Below, piece by piece: positions 46,249 to 58,312 of a stretch of DNA of 64,000 bases. The notes under the pieces were generated by a model. That model ran no database searches. It was given only the letters and a program-made list of their open reading frames with translations, and was not told where the DNA came from. Each line of letters starts with the position of its first letter. Within the stretch, counting starts at the first letter, position 1. The translations under genes were made by a program, and so were the position numbers. Source of the DNA: Xenoacremonium recifei (Eukaryota; Ascomycota; Sordariomycetes; Hypocreales; Nectriaceae); NCBI GenBank assembly GCA_012184525.1, contig WOFQ01000053.1:62001-126000 (forward strand). Direction: 5' to 3'.

Positions 46249-48202
46249 ATGGAGCTGGCGCACGAGCTGGTGCACGAGCTCGTCGCTCGCAACAGCACCA
46301 ACAGCACTTCGAGCGACTCCTCCTCCGAAAATCGACCGGCCTCCTACAAAGTCATCGGTATCTCCTTGGCTATCGGCTCCGGCGTCTTTATCGGAACGTC
46401 GTTTGTGCTGAAGAAGGTCGGCCTGTTGCGCGCCAACGAGAAGTATAATGAGGCGGCGGGCGAGGGCTATGGCTACTTGAAGAATGCCTTTTGGTGGTCG
46501 GGCATGACGCTCATGATCATCGGCGAGATCTGCAATTTCGTCGCCTATGCTTTCACAGACGCCATCCTCGTGACGCCGCTAGGCGCCCTGTCGGTGGTTA
46601 TCACCACCGTCCTCTCGGCCATATTCCTCAAGGAGCGTCTAAGTATGGTCGGCAAGGTCGCCTGCTTCCTGTGTATTGTCGGTTCTGTGGTCATCGTCAT
46701 GAACGCGCCTGAGGAGTCGTCCGTCTCCGATATCCAGGAGATGCAGCACTATGTCATTGCGCCAGGATTCTTGACGTATACGGGCGTCATCATAGTCGGC
46801 TCAATAATTACAGCGTTCTACGTCGGTCCGCGCTGGGGCAAGAAGAACATGCTGGTCTACATCTCCATTTGCAGTTGGATTGGAGGGCTGAGCGTCGTCT
46901 CGACCCAGGGGCTAGGCGCCGCCATCGTGGCTTGGATTGGCGGCAAGCCCCAGTACAAAGAATGGTTTCTCTGGGTGTTGTTTGTGTTCGTGATAGGGAC
47001 ACTCTTGACGGAAATTATATACCTAAACGTATGGCAATTCCCGGGGCTTCAGGCACGTCAATTGTTTGCTAACATGGTCGCAGAAAGCTCTAAACCTCTT
47101 CAACGCCGCCCTCGTCACCCCCACCTACTATGTCTACTTTACGAGCACTACCATTATCACTTCCGCCATCCTGTTCCAAGGCTTCAAGGGAACTGTGGAG
47201 TCTATCGTTACCGTTGTGTTGGGTTTCTTAGTTATATGTTCAGGGGTGGTATTACTACAGCTCTCCAAGTCCGCCAAGGACGTTCCAGACGCAGCCGTAT
47301 TCAGCGGCGACCTCGACCAGATTCACACCATTGCTGAGCAAGAACAACCAGAGTCAGAACCAAAAGCCGATGCTATTCGTGGAGCGGCCGCCATTGTGCG
47401 CAGGATATCTCAGGTCCGCATGAGGATGGAGGCAGACGAGCTGAAGCGGCTTCATGAGGAGAAACAGATGATGAACGAGATGGAGCCCATCCAGGAGGAC
47501 GCGCAACAGGAGTGGGAATGGGACGGTCTCAGACGTCGGAGGACTATCGCTGCTCGGACGGCCAGCACCCGTTCGAGATCTGCCACATCGCCGCCACCGT
47601 CTTCATACTATAGGCAGGCCACTCCGCGACCAACCTTCCAGCACCACCCTCCGCTGGGAATGTCGCAGTTCCCAGTCGACGACGGAGATGACGAAGAATC
47701 GCACGACGGCGGGAGCACCTTCTTCTCGAGCATCGCGGGTACGATCCGCGGAAGAGCCCGTACCAATGCCTCAGCGCCGCCCTACGACGAGTACTCGCAA
47801 GACAAAGTGCGCAGTCCGATGCACCCCGTGCCGCTCACGGAGATCCACGTGCCTCAGCAGAAGCCCGACGACGAGGCTGGCGCCTATTACGGCCGCACGC
47901 GCGCCCATGTCTTCCCCCATCACGACGACAACACGGAATACCGTGGCGCCTCGTCTGGCAGCATACACAGCCAAAGCCTGGCGCCCACGCCGCCGCCACA
48001 CTCAGCCCGCCGCCAGTTCTCATTCCGCAACGTGTTCGCGCGCTCGTCACCGCACCTCGAGGCACCAACCGAAGAGGAGCGCATTGGGCTGGTCAAGGAG
48101 GCCGAGCGGGAGAGCCAGATCAGCGATAAGGATGATGCGGACATGCACACGCGGAGTAGCAAGGAGGATGAGCGGGACGGCGGCGGGCCGGCGTTCATAT
48201 AA
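46249..48202 (+). CDS. NIPA-type magnesium transporter
   Basis: About 632 aa in two exons, 46249-47028 and 47084-48202 (55-nt intron). The first 370 residues form the NIPA/DMT fold with about nine membrane helices: IGISLAIGSGVFIGTSFVLKK, a YLKNAFWWSGM loop, NFVAYAFTDAILVTPLGALSV, ILFQGFKG and IVTVVLGFLVICSGVVLL. These are hallmark stretches of the family, which exports or takes up Mg2+ at plasma or endosomal membranes. The second half is a long cytosolic tail with charged and low-complexity parts (a predicted coiled coil near EADELKRLHEEKQ, then SRSATSPPP). The tail is much longer than in animal NIPA proteins but usual for filamentous fungi. The frame upstream to 46012 is open, but the ATG at 46249 follows a pyrimidine-rich leader and is preferred. 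Confidence 0.94.
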
Positions 48203-48839
48203 AGGGGAGAGGGGGGTTATACACTCACGGATTCGGCCGTTGGCATTTGCATGGTGTTGGGGCGTTGGTTGACTGCTGCTTTCTGCTGCACGGTTTGTAT
48301 ACTACCTACCTGTCATTATGGCATAGACACCCGGGTTTCAGTCTGGTTTTCTTTCGGGCTGCTTTGGATAAATACGAAGCGTGATGAGGAACTACTTATG
48401 ATGGGATGTCCATGATGAGAGATCACCAGCGATGAACTCTGAGAAAACAAGGGCCTTGAAGAAGATAGAGCCAACAGGACAAGAACAAATATACATATCT
48501 GACACTAAAAGCAATCTCGGGCTATTATATTTGACTTCTGTGAGATATGGTCATGATCCTCCGCCAAGAGCGGACTGGTAACATTATATATCGCGCCCCA
48601 TGGCGGGACTATAGCAATATCTAGCAAAAGTTCTATACACCACTTACCTGGCTTTCCATCCGCCCTCGTAAAAAATCCGAAGAATCCACTGTGTTGAAAT
48701 CATGGAAACATTTTAGCAAGATCAACAAGCCGCCCCTAAACGCCGTGCAATGCCAAACAAAATCATCATCATAGAGGAGAAAAAATGTGTGTTCTATCCC
48801 TTTCGAGATTAACCGGTCGAGAAATAGGTAATTGAAGGA
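48203..48839. other. Convergent intergenic region
   Basis: 637 bp between the stop codons of the transporter and the CHIP-like gene. Both 3' ends; nothing else seen. Confidence 0.45.
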
Positions 48840-49822
48840 CTACCAGTCCGCTGCCCAGCCGTTCTTCTCGAGGAAGTCCTCGCAGGCTCGCTTGAGGTCG
48901 AGGTTGGGTCGTAGATCGGAGACATGGAGGGGTTCGCGGGTGATAGGATCAGTGGGATGGCGACGAAGATGCTCGAGAATCGAGGCTCGCTCGTAGGACT
49001 TGCCCGACTTGGTCTACTCCCTTGTCAGTACTTTCGTCCCTGTACAATAAGGGGTAGTATTTCTTACCACCACCGGGTCGATCATGATGCCAAAGCTGAT
49101 ATCATCGATCGCCCAGTCCGGCACCTCGCGCTTCTTCTCGCTGCCGCCCCGCGCCGAGTCGAATACCTGGATGATCTGCTCCCTACGCTCATTGGCATCC
49201 TCTTCGATCTCGCGGCGCTCCTCATCATCCGCCGCCTCCGCCAGCATCGCGGCCCGGTTCTGCTCGTTCAGCTCCAGCACCTCGCGCTCGAGCTGGCGGG
49301 ACTGGCGCAGGCGCTGCTTCTCCTTCAGCTCCCAGCGCTCGTGCTTGCAGCGCAGCACCAGCGTGGTCACGGCGGCCAGCGAGCGGTCGTTAGTCTGCGC
49401 GCAGAGCTTGTGGGCGGCGAGGGCGCTGGCGAGGGCCTCGTCGGGCTGGTTGAGGGAGAGCTGGGCTTGCGCCATGTAGTAGTGCGCCTTCATGTTGTCG
49501 GGCTGCTGGTGGATGCACTCCTGGCAGTCGGCGATGGCGTTGTACCAGAGCTCGAGCTTGAGGCGGGCGAGGGCGCGGTTGGTGTAGAGCGCCGGGTTTC
49601 TGCTATCGGCGAGGATGCTACAGTACACACCATTAGACATATATATCCCTCATGTTTCCCTCTTTCATGAGCAGTAGAGGGGGTGGGTGTCATGGAGAGA
49701 GCTCACGCCTTGGAGTATTGGGCCTCGGCCCCAACAAAGTCGCCGGCTTGGAACAGCCGGTTGCCCTCCTCTTTCATGGCCTGGGCGGCCACGGCCTGCG
49801 ACGCATCCCGTCCCTTAGACAT
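48840..49822 (-). CDS. CHIP/STUB1-type E3 ubiquitin ligase (TPR + U-box)
   Basis: About 279 aa in three exons, 49707-49822, 49068-49617 and 48840-49013, introns of 89 and 54 nt. Residues about 10-125 form three TPR units (AMKEEGNRLFQAGDFVGAEA, PALYTNRALARLKLELW, MKAHYYMAQAQLSLNQPDEAL) that bind the EEVD tails of Hsp70/Hsp90. A charged helical hairpin follows (KEKQRLRQSRQLEREVLEL). The C-terminal U-box spans about 205-279: VPDWAIDDISFGIMIDPVV, then across the intron TKSGKSYERASILEHL, TDPITREPL and FLEKNGW. This order and length match CHIP, which ubiquitinates chaperone-bound misfolded proteins in the cytosol. The last exon is required for the U-box; without it the protein would end inside the domain. 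Confidence 0.95.
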
Positions 49823-50548
49823 GGCGCCTTTGTTGCGCCAGACAGAAACTCGGTAGACGAGGTGGCGCTTTTGAAGCGCAGTGAGGCGGACTTGCGGAGA
49901 TGAACCCCGCGAAAGGTGAATGGAGGACGGAAGATTTATGGATGCGAGGGTGCGTCCCCCGCTTTGGAATTCACCTCAAAGGCGCCTTGAATGCGGGAAT
50001 GGAGTGTGTTACCCCTCCCGAAAACGGTTCTGTTGTCACGGTTGTGATGCGTGAATCATGATGGACACTCTATGAAAGGTGCCGGTCACGGCGGCTTGAA
50101 TGATACCTGGTCCCTGGCCAGTCAGATTTCTAAGCGCCGGGCTAGAACTTTCGAGAAGGGAGCTGTCCTAAGGTAGAAGCGAGGATCAACCATTAACGGT
50201 TGTCATGGAGGTACTTCATGACATGGATTCTGAAGGGGGTAATCTATGAGCCAGGGTATCACATGTAAGTCACTATCATATGACGAGTTGTGTCTTAAGC
50301 AACGGCTGCGGCAAGTTACGAGCCTCTTTGGGCGATACTCAGTCGCGCCTGACTATCTCACTTACAGTCCAAGCCGAGACTACAGTGTGCACCAACACCA
50401 ACACTGTACGGACACGGTGCTCCCGTCATCCGCCGCTATGCCTCACCCGACTAAATCTCAAGATGTCAGTTAAAGCTGCACCACAAACCACCCTCTCGCG
50501 TCATTGAGATCCATTGGGAGCTGGCCCGGCCCAGCATCTCATCCAGCC
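49823..50548. other. Divergent intergenic region
   Basis: 726 bp between the CHIP-like and DHODH starts, holding both promoters. Short frames at 50246-50507 look non-coding. Confidence 0.45.
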
Positions 50549-51949
50549 ATGTCCGCCTCGCTCCTCCGCTCAAGATGCGGCCTTTCCGCCACCCGAGCGA
50601 CCCCTACCATGCGCTCCTCCTCCGCCCAAACGCCCATGATCGCCCGTCGATACGCCTCTTCCTCTTCCAGCACCGGAGCTTCCAATGTGCGAGCCGTCCT
50701 TGTTGGCGGAGCGGTTGCGGCGACAGTCTACGTGGGATATCTCTATGCGACCGATACTCGAGCATTCTACCATAGATGGGTGGTTCCGCCGCTGATACGG
50801 TGGTCGTTCCCTGATGCTGAGGACGCCCATCATGTTGGCACCACCGCTCTCAAAGTACTCTACGAACTCGGCCTGAACCCTCGAGAGCGCGACACGACCA
50901 TCAATACACCCGAACTCTCCGTCAATGTCTTTGGAACCGACCTACAAAACCCAATTGGCATCTCTGCGGGCTTGGACAAGGATGCCGAGATCCCAGACGC
51001 GCTGTTTGCGCTCGGCGCTGGCATCGTCGAGGTCGGAGGCTGCACGCCTCTCCCTCAGGAGGGAAACCCGAAGCCGCGAGTATTCCGGGTACCGAAGCTA
51101 GACGGCATGGTGAACCGATACGGGCTGAACTCGCGAGGCGCAGACGATATGGCCATCCGGTTACGAGACCGGCTACGACGATACGCGCGCTCAATCGGCT
51201 CAACAGAGACCGCTGTGCTCAACGGCGAGGCCAATGTGCCTCCAGGCAGCTTGTTGCCCGGAAGACTGTTGGCAGTGCAGATTGCGAAGAACAAGGAGAC
51301 GGACGAGAAGGACGAAAAGGCCGTTGCCGAAGACTACGTCTACTGCGTGCGCCGGTTGGCTCGATATGCCGACGTCCTGGTTGTCAACGTCAGCAGCCCC
51401 AACACTCCCGGCCTGCGCGACCTCCAAGCCACCGAGCCCCTGACACGGCTTCTAAGCGCAGTCGTCCAGGCTGCCTCCGAGACAGACCGCAAGCAGCCCC
51501 CCAAAGTCATGGTCAAAGTCTCGCCCGACGAGGACGAAGACACACAGATGGCAGGCATCGTCGAAGCCGTGCACAACAGCGGCGTCGACGGCGTCATCGT
51601 CGGCAACACCACCAAGCGCCGCGACGTCATCCCTGCCGGTATCACCCTCTCGCCCAAAGATCAGGCCAACCTGATGCAAACAGGCGGCTACTCCGGCCCC
51701 ATCATGTTCAGCCGGACGCTAGACCTCGTCGGCCGGTACCGCAAGATGATGGACGCGTACTCGTTCAAGGACGCGAAGAAGGGCGATGCTCAAAAAGTGA
51801 TTTTTGCTACGGGTGGGATTGTGAATGGTGAGCAGGCGCACGAGATTCTGAATGCGGGTGCGAGTGTGGCGATGGTTTATACGGGGATGACCTATGGGGG
51901 TGCGGGAACGGTTACGAGGATTAAGAAGGAGTTGAAGGATAAGTTGTGA
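50549..51949 (+). CDS. URA9: Dihydroorotate dehydrogenase (quinone), mitochondrial
   Basis: 466 aa, no intron, start at the ATG at 50549. A Ser/Arg-rich mitochondrial presequence (residues about 1-50) and a membrane segment (AVLVGGAVAATVYVGYLYAT) are followed by the class 2 DHODH barrel: NPIGISAGLDKDAEIPDALF, GAGIVEVGGCTPLPQEGNPKP, NRYGLNSRGAD, then VNVSSPNTPGLRDLQ with the catalytic-loop serine region, a long KVMVKVSPDEDED stretch, GVIVGNTT, and the FMN-phosphate site FATGGIVNGEQAHEIL. It oxidises dihydroorotate to orotate in pyrimidine synthesis and passes electrons to ubiquinone at the inner membrane. A charged insertion (KNKETDEKDEKAV) in the middle is common in filamentous fungi. It is a single-copy housekeeping gene and marks core genome. 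Confidence 0.97.
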   Translation: MSASLLRSRCGLSATRATPTMRSSSAQTPMIARRYASSSSSTGASNVRAVLVGGAVAATVYVGYLYATDTRAFYHRWVVPPLIRWSFPDAEDAHHVGTTALKVLYELGLNPRERDTTINTPELSVNVFGTDLQNPIGISAGLDKDAEIPDALFALGAGIVEVGGCTPLPQEGNPKPRVFRVPKLDGMVNRYGLNSRGADDMAIRLRDRLRRYARSIGSTETAVLNGEANVPPGSLLPGRLLAVQIAKNKETDEKDEKAVAEDYVYCVRRLARYADVLVVNVSSPNTPGLRDLQATEPLTRLLSAVVQAASETDRKQPPKVMVKVSPDEDEDTQMAGIVEAVHNSGVDGVIVGNTTKRRDVIPAGITLSPKDQANLMQTGGYSGPIMFSRTLDLVGRYRKMMDAYSFKDAKKGDAQKVIFATGGIVNGEQAHEILNAGASVAMVYTGMTYGGAGTVTRIKKELKDKL

Positions 51950-52507
51950 GCTTTGGACTCAGTGAGTGAGGGTTTGGCATGAAGATAGGAGGCACATTTC
52001 TCTGAGAGCTGAGTTCGGCTCAGCTGCTTCGAAGCCAACACATTAGGGGACACTGCTGTCTCTCACTACCTGTATCAACTAGACGTCTGATAAATGAAAA
52101 ATCTTCTTTGTAATGCCGCCATGATACGTCAATCTACTCGGTTGAGCTAGCTAACAATGTTAGGCATCATCTGTGATGCGGTTCAAAGTTAGCGGTCTCT
52201 TCTAATGACCCTGAAATGAAAAAGAACAGTAGTGTTCATCGTTGGATGATACAACGCTCTCATGACCCCTCTAGGTTTCACTCTCGTCCGAGGTTTCCTA
52301 GACCCGGCTGTGACTCGCGCTGGTTCGGCTCCTCTCATCGTCTTCCACCGTTCCTCTCTTGGCGATCTGTCCTACCGTCGCGGCTCGTGCGATATCCAGC
52401 TCGGCTTGGGGATCCTTGGTAAGGCGGCATAGGCTGGGCAGCTCATGGCAGCATGGCCAACTCGACGACAGAGCTGATAATGCAGCTTCTCTGCGTCTTG
52501 GCCACGC
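51950..52507. other. Convergent intergenic region
   Basis: 558 bp of 3' sequence between DHODH and the P450 on the other strand. Nothing recognisable. Confidence 0.45.
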
Positions 52508-54438
52508 CTAAGCACGCCGGCCGGCCTCTCCCCAGGCCCCTCGCCGCGGAAACAATCTCACCTCCATCTTCTCCGGCTTGAGCGTAAAAGTCGGGCCCTT
52601 GACCTTCACCCGCGGCCCTCCCCGCGGCGGCCGAATATCGAACCGCACGACTAACTCCATCACGAAGACTTTGATCTCCGTCATGGCGAGTTGGCGCCCG
52701 ATGCAGCCTCGGGCTCCGTGATGGAAAGTCTCGAACGCGAAGGCGTCCCGTAGGTCATCAGGGAGTTTGATCCAGCGATCGGGGTTGAAGACGTTCGCGT
52801 CGGGACCCCAGATCGAAGAGGACCTGTTAATCACGGCGGGACATAACTGGACAATGGTGCCTCTGGGAATGAAGTGGCCCGCGATCTCAACCTCTTCGGC
52901 TGCTTTACGGGGGGAGAGTGCCACTAGTGTTCTCAGTCAGCGGACATCTTGATGGCCAACGGTAACACTGACCTGGGCAGTATAGACGAAGAACTTCTCT
53001 CACAAAGTTGTGAAGGAACTGAAGCCTTTCAATATCGTCATAAGTCGGCCATTCATCCTGCGCAAAGAGTCTTTGGGCTTCCTGACGGAGACGGCGTTGG
53101 TCCAGTGGGTGACAAGAGAGTTCGTGGATTGCCCATGCGATGGCACAAGCGGTGGTGTCGTGTCCTGAATATTATTCTTGCGTCAGTATTATTGACACCT
53201 TCAGGTTGTATCATTTCTTTATCGGCAACTCACCCAATACTAGTAGGTTCATGACCTGTCATGACCAGTTAGCATACATATTATGTACCTTTCTTACTTA
53301 AAGTAGAACTCACATATTCAACTGTCTCTTCACAATCCCAGTTCTTAGCTCTGGAGTTCAGCCAATTCTGGAGAACGTCCGGCGTGTCATATATCCCCAA
53401 TTTGTTGTCCAGGGTGACCACATAACGAGCCAAGACAAGTTCTCGGATAATGAGTCGTGCCTTGTCGGAAGCCTTCATGAAGTCTCGGCAAGCCGGGACC
53501 ATCTGAAGAGCTCGCCGACAAGGCACAACCGAGTTGAGAAAATTTATGATGTGGCCAAGGCTGGATTGGCTCATCAGAGTTGTGATAGCATCGAAGAACG
53601 GAGACTTGGCTCCCTCGAGCTGGCCAAGCTCTAAGCTAACGATTTCGTTGCTGATCACATCTAGAACCGCTTTCCACAGTGACCCTTGAACTATAGTTTG
53701 TAGCGTTAATTCATGGCCTCGAAGTGTTGTCCGCTTGGCTTACCTTCAATGTTATCTCGGCCTCGTGAAGCTTTCCTCAGGACCTTGGTCCATTGTCTTG
53801 CCTTCGCCTGCATGATCAACACCGCATCCTTCACTTTCCAGCTTATGAAGGATTCTAATCATAGTTGTTAGCAAAAGACTCCCAGATCCCACTCTAGCAT
53901 CCAACTCACTCATGAAAACAGTCCGTCGTTCCCGATGCTTCTCGCCCTCTGCAAAGGGCAAGCCATCGCCAATCAGACTGGCCGCGAACCGACGAGCAAA
54001 TTCTGGCTTGACAAAGCTAGAGTTCTTCGTACACAGGATCTCTCGATATGCGGTGATGCTATTGACGATGAGAGTCTCCGAGTTGGCGAAGTTCAGATAT
54101 CGGATGAAGTGTGCGTCTGGCCACTGACGAGACCACGTGCGGAACAGATCTGGAAGCCATGAAACATTCAGAAACTTGAGCGACTGACCCAAGAAGAAAA
54201 CGTTGTCCTTCAGACGGTTAATCAGAGGCATAAAAGAGAAGAAGAATTATATACTGCGTACCGTTGGTCCTGGAAGGTATCTCAAAGGAGACGCATGAAA
54301 GGGATAGTAGAAGACGGTATAGTATAGATAGACCACGAAAACAGCCGTGAGAGTTACCAAGATGGCCGAAATCGAGGCGGCATACTTGGTCAATGAACCC
54401 TCGAGGTCGGCTGGCTCGTAGGTGACCTCCCACATCAT
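52508..54438 (-). CDS. Cytochrome P450 monooxygenase, family not assigned
   Basis: About 530 aa in seven exons: 54262-54438, 53910-54207, 53744-53854, 53314-53690, 53234-53255, 52973-53164, 52508-52923. The fifth exon is only 22 nt. All six introns have GT..AG ends and consistent phase. An N-terminal anchor (ISAILVTLTAVFVVYLYYTVF) precedes the proline hinge YLPGPT. The I-helix LGHDTTACAIAWA is assembled across the short exon, ExxR is in REVLRLY, and the haem loop is FHHGARGCIGRQ with the cysteine ligand. The ending resembles CYP4-like fungal enzymes that hydroxylate fatty or polyketide chains. It is on the same strand as the alpha/beta hydrolase and may form a small pair with it. Substrate unknown. 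A second in-frame ATG at 54435 is equally possible. Confidence 0.93.
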
Positions 54439-55156
54439 GACAGCTCAAGTGTAGCGAACAGATCTGAGTACTATCACGATGAGAGGATGTAAAGCATAAA
54501 GAAGACTCTGTCGCCGACCAAGGCGGATGCTGCCATTTATGTGAGGTTGTCGCCACCTCTCCGGAGTTTGTGTAGATGTGCAGGTTTGAGCCTTGCCACA
54601 TTGTTGGGCAGGTGGTCTTGAATGCTTGGTCTCTGCGTGAATGTTTGATCGGTGAAAATTCACTTCGGGTAGCAAACATCAAGCTCCTCCCAGCAAAATA
54701 AGCATATGAGAAGATTCTGTCATCAGAGTGTTCATTCGAGGCGTCTTTCCCAGCCTATCACCAGAACTTATCTTCAGCATACATGTATCTAGAGACGGTC
54801 GTTAATAAAAGGGCATTGCCTTGCATTTGAACGATCAAGCATATCCTTCTTCAGCTTTACATTTAGATTTACGTATGTTATTTTGACGTCACACTCGCAT
54901 CGTTTGTCTTTGCAATTCCCCTCCGTGATAAGGTGTTGTGATTCACTTTGGGCTGGAGTGAAAGCAACTTCTGGCATTGGTTTGTTGTAGGTTGTTGGTC
55001 CATGCGAGTATTAACTACTGAGTTAAAGATCTGATAATAAGCTGAATGATTGATATCAATTGCAAAATCGTATCAAGATCGCTATTCCATTTGTTGGAAA
55101 GAGGCCTGCCGCCGTCTACCATTATTTGCTTCCACCCTGTGTCGACCTAAACAGTT
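54439..55156. other. Intergenic region
   Basis: 718 bp between the P450 start and the hydrolase stop, both on the minus strand. The overlapping 54218-54682 frame is antisense or leader sequence without motif. Confidence 0.45.
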
Positions 55157-56065
55157 TCATTTGCCTTTGCCCGCTTCCAGAAACTCAATAATCTTGTCCG
55201 TCGCAAGCTTTGCCTCCCAGATGGGTACCAACGGCCATACATGCATCATTCCCTCACCCAACAAGAACTCAGCTTCCCTGCCCTGCTCCTTGGCCTTTCC
55301 AACTGCAGTCCTCGCATCCGGCATCAACAAATCCTCCGAAGCACCGAGAACCAGCATCGGTGGCAGGTTAGAGAAGTCGCCATGAATAGGGTTAATCCGG
55401 AAGTCTTTCTCATCCTCGTCAGGGCAGATCAGGCGCGGTATTTCCAGGACTCCTTCTACATCCAACCAGGGATCCCGCTTGGCGATCTCACGCGACTCTG
55501 GGGTCGGAATGGTCGAATCCATGCACGGCGTGATAGGCACCATGCGAGTGGCCGCCGGAACACCATCCTTCAGCGCTTGCATAGTCATAACGAAGGACAT
55601 AGTCGCACCGGCAGAGTCACCCATGACCCAGAACGGAGTATCCTCTTGAGCTGCAGCCATGTCGTTGTATAGCGGTTGGAGGACTTCGTACATCTTGAGA
55701 AGCTGCGTTTCCGGACCGAGCGGGTAGATCGGTACTGTAACAGTGGCATTCAGGCGCCTCGCCAGCCGGGCAACGAAGAACCAATGCTCAGGGGTGATCT
55801 CGAAGACGAAGCCACCTCCATGAAGATACATAATCCGTGCTTCGACTGGTGTTTCCGACTTTGGCGATACCGCAAAGACCGGGCAGCCCGCAAAGTTCAC
55901 ACGTTCGATGATGTGTTCCTTCTCCAGGCGTTCAGGAGGGTGGTAGTCCCTCTTGTTCTTGCGCTCATGCTGGATGCGGTTTCGGAGTCCTTGCGTGGTC
56001 TGCCATGAGCCTTTGAAGTTGAACCATATGTACCAAGAAACGATGTAGGCTTTGAGAGAAGGCAT
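55157..56065 (-). CDS. Alpha/beta hydrolase fold-3 esterase (hormone-sensitive-lipase family)
   Basis: 302 aa, no intron, from the ATG at 56065 (MPSLKAYIVSWYIW). The oxyanion-hole motif YLHGGGFVF is near residue 83, the nucleophile elbow GDSAGATMS near 150, an acid in the region LGASEDLLMPDA near 245 and the catalytic histidine in GMMHVWPLVP near 276. Order and spacing match HSL-type esterases and deacetylases. These cut carboxylic esters of small lipophilic substrates in the cytosol. Fungal relatives occur both in detoxification and in secondary-metabolite clusters. Proximity to the P450 (52508-54438) on the same strand suggests they may act on the same compound, which is inference. Confidence 0.92.
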   Translation of the reverse strand: MPSLKAYIVSWYIWFNFKGSWQTTQGLRNRIQHERKNKRDYHPPERLEKEHIIERVNFAGCPVFAVSPKSETPVEARIMYLHGGGFVFEITPEHWFFVARLARRLNATVTVPIYPLGPETQLLKMYEVLQPLYNDMAAAQEDTPFWVMGDSAGATMSFVMTMQALKDGVPAATRMVPITPCMDSTIPTPESREIAKRDPWLDVEGVLEIPRLICPDEDEKDFRINPIHGDFSNLPPMLVLGASEDLLMPDARTAVGKAKEQGREAEFLLGEGMMHVWPLVPIWEAKLATDKIIEFLEAGKGK

Positions 56066-58312
56066 TCTGAGCAATTGAAGGATGAAGTGTCAAGAATATG
56101 TGGTTGTTAATTGAAGCTCATCGCATTCCTATGTTGAGACACTCCAGTCTACAAACCCGTCCCAACAAGGTGTCAATGCGGGTGTTCTAACGGCCGAGGC
56201 TGGGGAAAACCCCTCCTGTGGCTGGTCAACGCTTCTTAGTCCTCGGCATTTCTTTAGCTAGCTAGGCTTGCGAAAGCTTGTAGATCTGTCTATCAACCCC
56301 AGGCTGGCCATAGACGGGACTCTGTCACGATGTAGAGACGAAAATATCAGCTACAAAAAGCACAAAATGTGAATCAATCTCAAGACTTGTCAAGAATAAC
56401 GGGGCTCTTGGTTGTCAATTGCATCCTTCAGGCGTCATGGGTCTTCAGGGTAACTTGGCGCTGACGCTCTCCGTGGCGCGGCGAGCTCCAGAAGCACCAC
56501 CAACACCGAAGCTCGGGCTCGCATGGATCGTCGATTGCCGACAGTAACAGCGAGCCATGGCACCGGGGCGCAGAATCCTGAATGAACCAATCCGAGGTCC
56601 CCAATAGAGAGCCTCGACTGAGGGGCCAATGGCCTCCCACAAGGTTGCATGACGGGCGCCGCCGCCGATCCAGCGAGGTCCTGGTCGCCATGATAATTAT
56701 CAGATCATGTCCACAGCAGCTGCACTTTTCGACTGGTCACAAGGAGCTCCGGGTGGCTTTTCGCAGTCGACGGCTCTCCAGACACTGCGTGATGGAGCGA
56801 TCCCCCGCAATGGCCGTGGCTTGGTGCGGAGGGAGGCTAGCTATCGATGCTGCTTTTGCGTGTCTCCAGACTCCGAGTTTCGGGAATAACTTGGAGAGAC
56901 AAGTCTCAAGTGCCTGACATGTCCCGGGTATCTGGCAGTTGACGGGTGGCACGGGAGCTGCGAGTCGTCTGAGAGGGGCATCAGGCAGAGGCGCCTTTGA
57001 TGATGCCGCCAATGGCCGCCCAAGCACCCCTTTGGCCTTCCGTCCGTCCCTCCATCAGCCGTCCATCCACGAGGCGAGGCCTGCAGGTCATGGTAAGCCA
57101 CCGCACCTGCATGCAGTAGTACATACGCCCTGTCGTCTTGGTATCCGGGCCAGGCAGCTCGACGACGATCAGCTTGGGAGCTCCGGTACTGTATGGGCAG
57201 CACGAGGAGGGGCTAGGCAGCCCATCGAAGGCATGACTTTGATATGTCCTGTTTCTCGTCAATGCGTGGTCCAGGCTAGGCCAGCCCTGGGAAGCCGCAT
57301 CCACGATACCGGACCGTAGGACGGCATTCACATCCAGGTGGCAGGGCTTGGGCCTGCTGCACCGGCAACGCTCTGCTGGTCCTTGCCCGTCAGCTTCCGG
57401 ATGTCACAGTGCTACCGACCGGCGAATGCTACCACATGGCAGCGGGCCTGGATCGAGACCCTATATTGAAACCCTTCCAGACATCGTATCATGCCCTCCG
57501 CATTTGCGAGTTGCCGGTACTCCAATCAGGCACGGCCAGCCCCAGCCCAGCCGGAGTAACTCGAAGATCTAGAGCGTCTGACAGCGGTCGGGAGGGTGGG
57601 ATGCAGATGGGGATGGTGGATTGCCAATGCAGTTTCCAGACGATGTTGTTGGTGAAGATACGAAGAGTGTCAGTACTTGTAAAGACGGGAGCAGCCTAGC
57701 TAGGCCAAGGTACGTACCGTTAAAGCGGCGTCGAGTCAATCGGCGAATCGACCTATCGCGACCCCGCCATTACCATTACTCGCCAGATCCCGGGTTTTGC
57801 CGGGGGCGGGCAGGCGCATTGGAGCAAGCCTGAGTGCGCCTGCCCTGTCAAACCTGTGCTGTGCCCGCACTCCCTCCCACTCCACTGACGGAAAGTGCAG
57901 GCAAGGCAAGCGCAACCCCGGCTTGGCCGTTCTCGTTCTTGGGGCAGGTGCCCGCGAACTTTCTCGACGTCAGGGATTTCCCGTCGCCGACCAACATCGA
58001 TTCTCCCCCCCTCCACCCATTCGCTCTTCCCATTATATCTCACCGCCACGGCCCCGACAATATCACAATCAAGCCATCTCGCCAGTCGCGCCGTTCATTA
58101 CTCAGGCGCTGCTCCGTCATCCCTCCGCGCCAGACCCCAGCCGGAAACAACAGCCGCCCACCACTGCCGTCATCGCCGCCACTCTCCGAAACTCTCAATC
58201 ACAGACTCACACCCACGCTGGACGCTCGAGACTCCGAATAGTCACGACCAAATCACGACGGAGAGCGTCGACCTCTCTTACCGCAGAAAAACAGTCGATC
58301 GTCTCTCCCACG
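56066..58312. other. Long intergenic region
   Basis: About 2.2 kb. Many overlapping open frames on both strands (for example 56582-56917, 56841-57203, 56939-57319) reflect GC-rich composition and share no motif. The last 450 bp is probably promoter and leader of the gene at 58313. No RNA gene or repeat recognised. Confidence 0.45.

Noticed and set aside
56582..57331. Possible small genes between 56.5 and 57.3 kb
   Set aside because: Four or more overlapping frames in several readings, none with a plausible start, intron or motif.
57797..58312. N-terminal extension of the open frame before 58313
   Set aside because: Composition is Arg/Pro/Ser-rich without ordered character, and the frame lacks an ATG at its 5' end. 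The ATG at 58313 gives a protein-like N-terminus.
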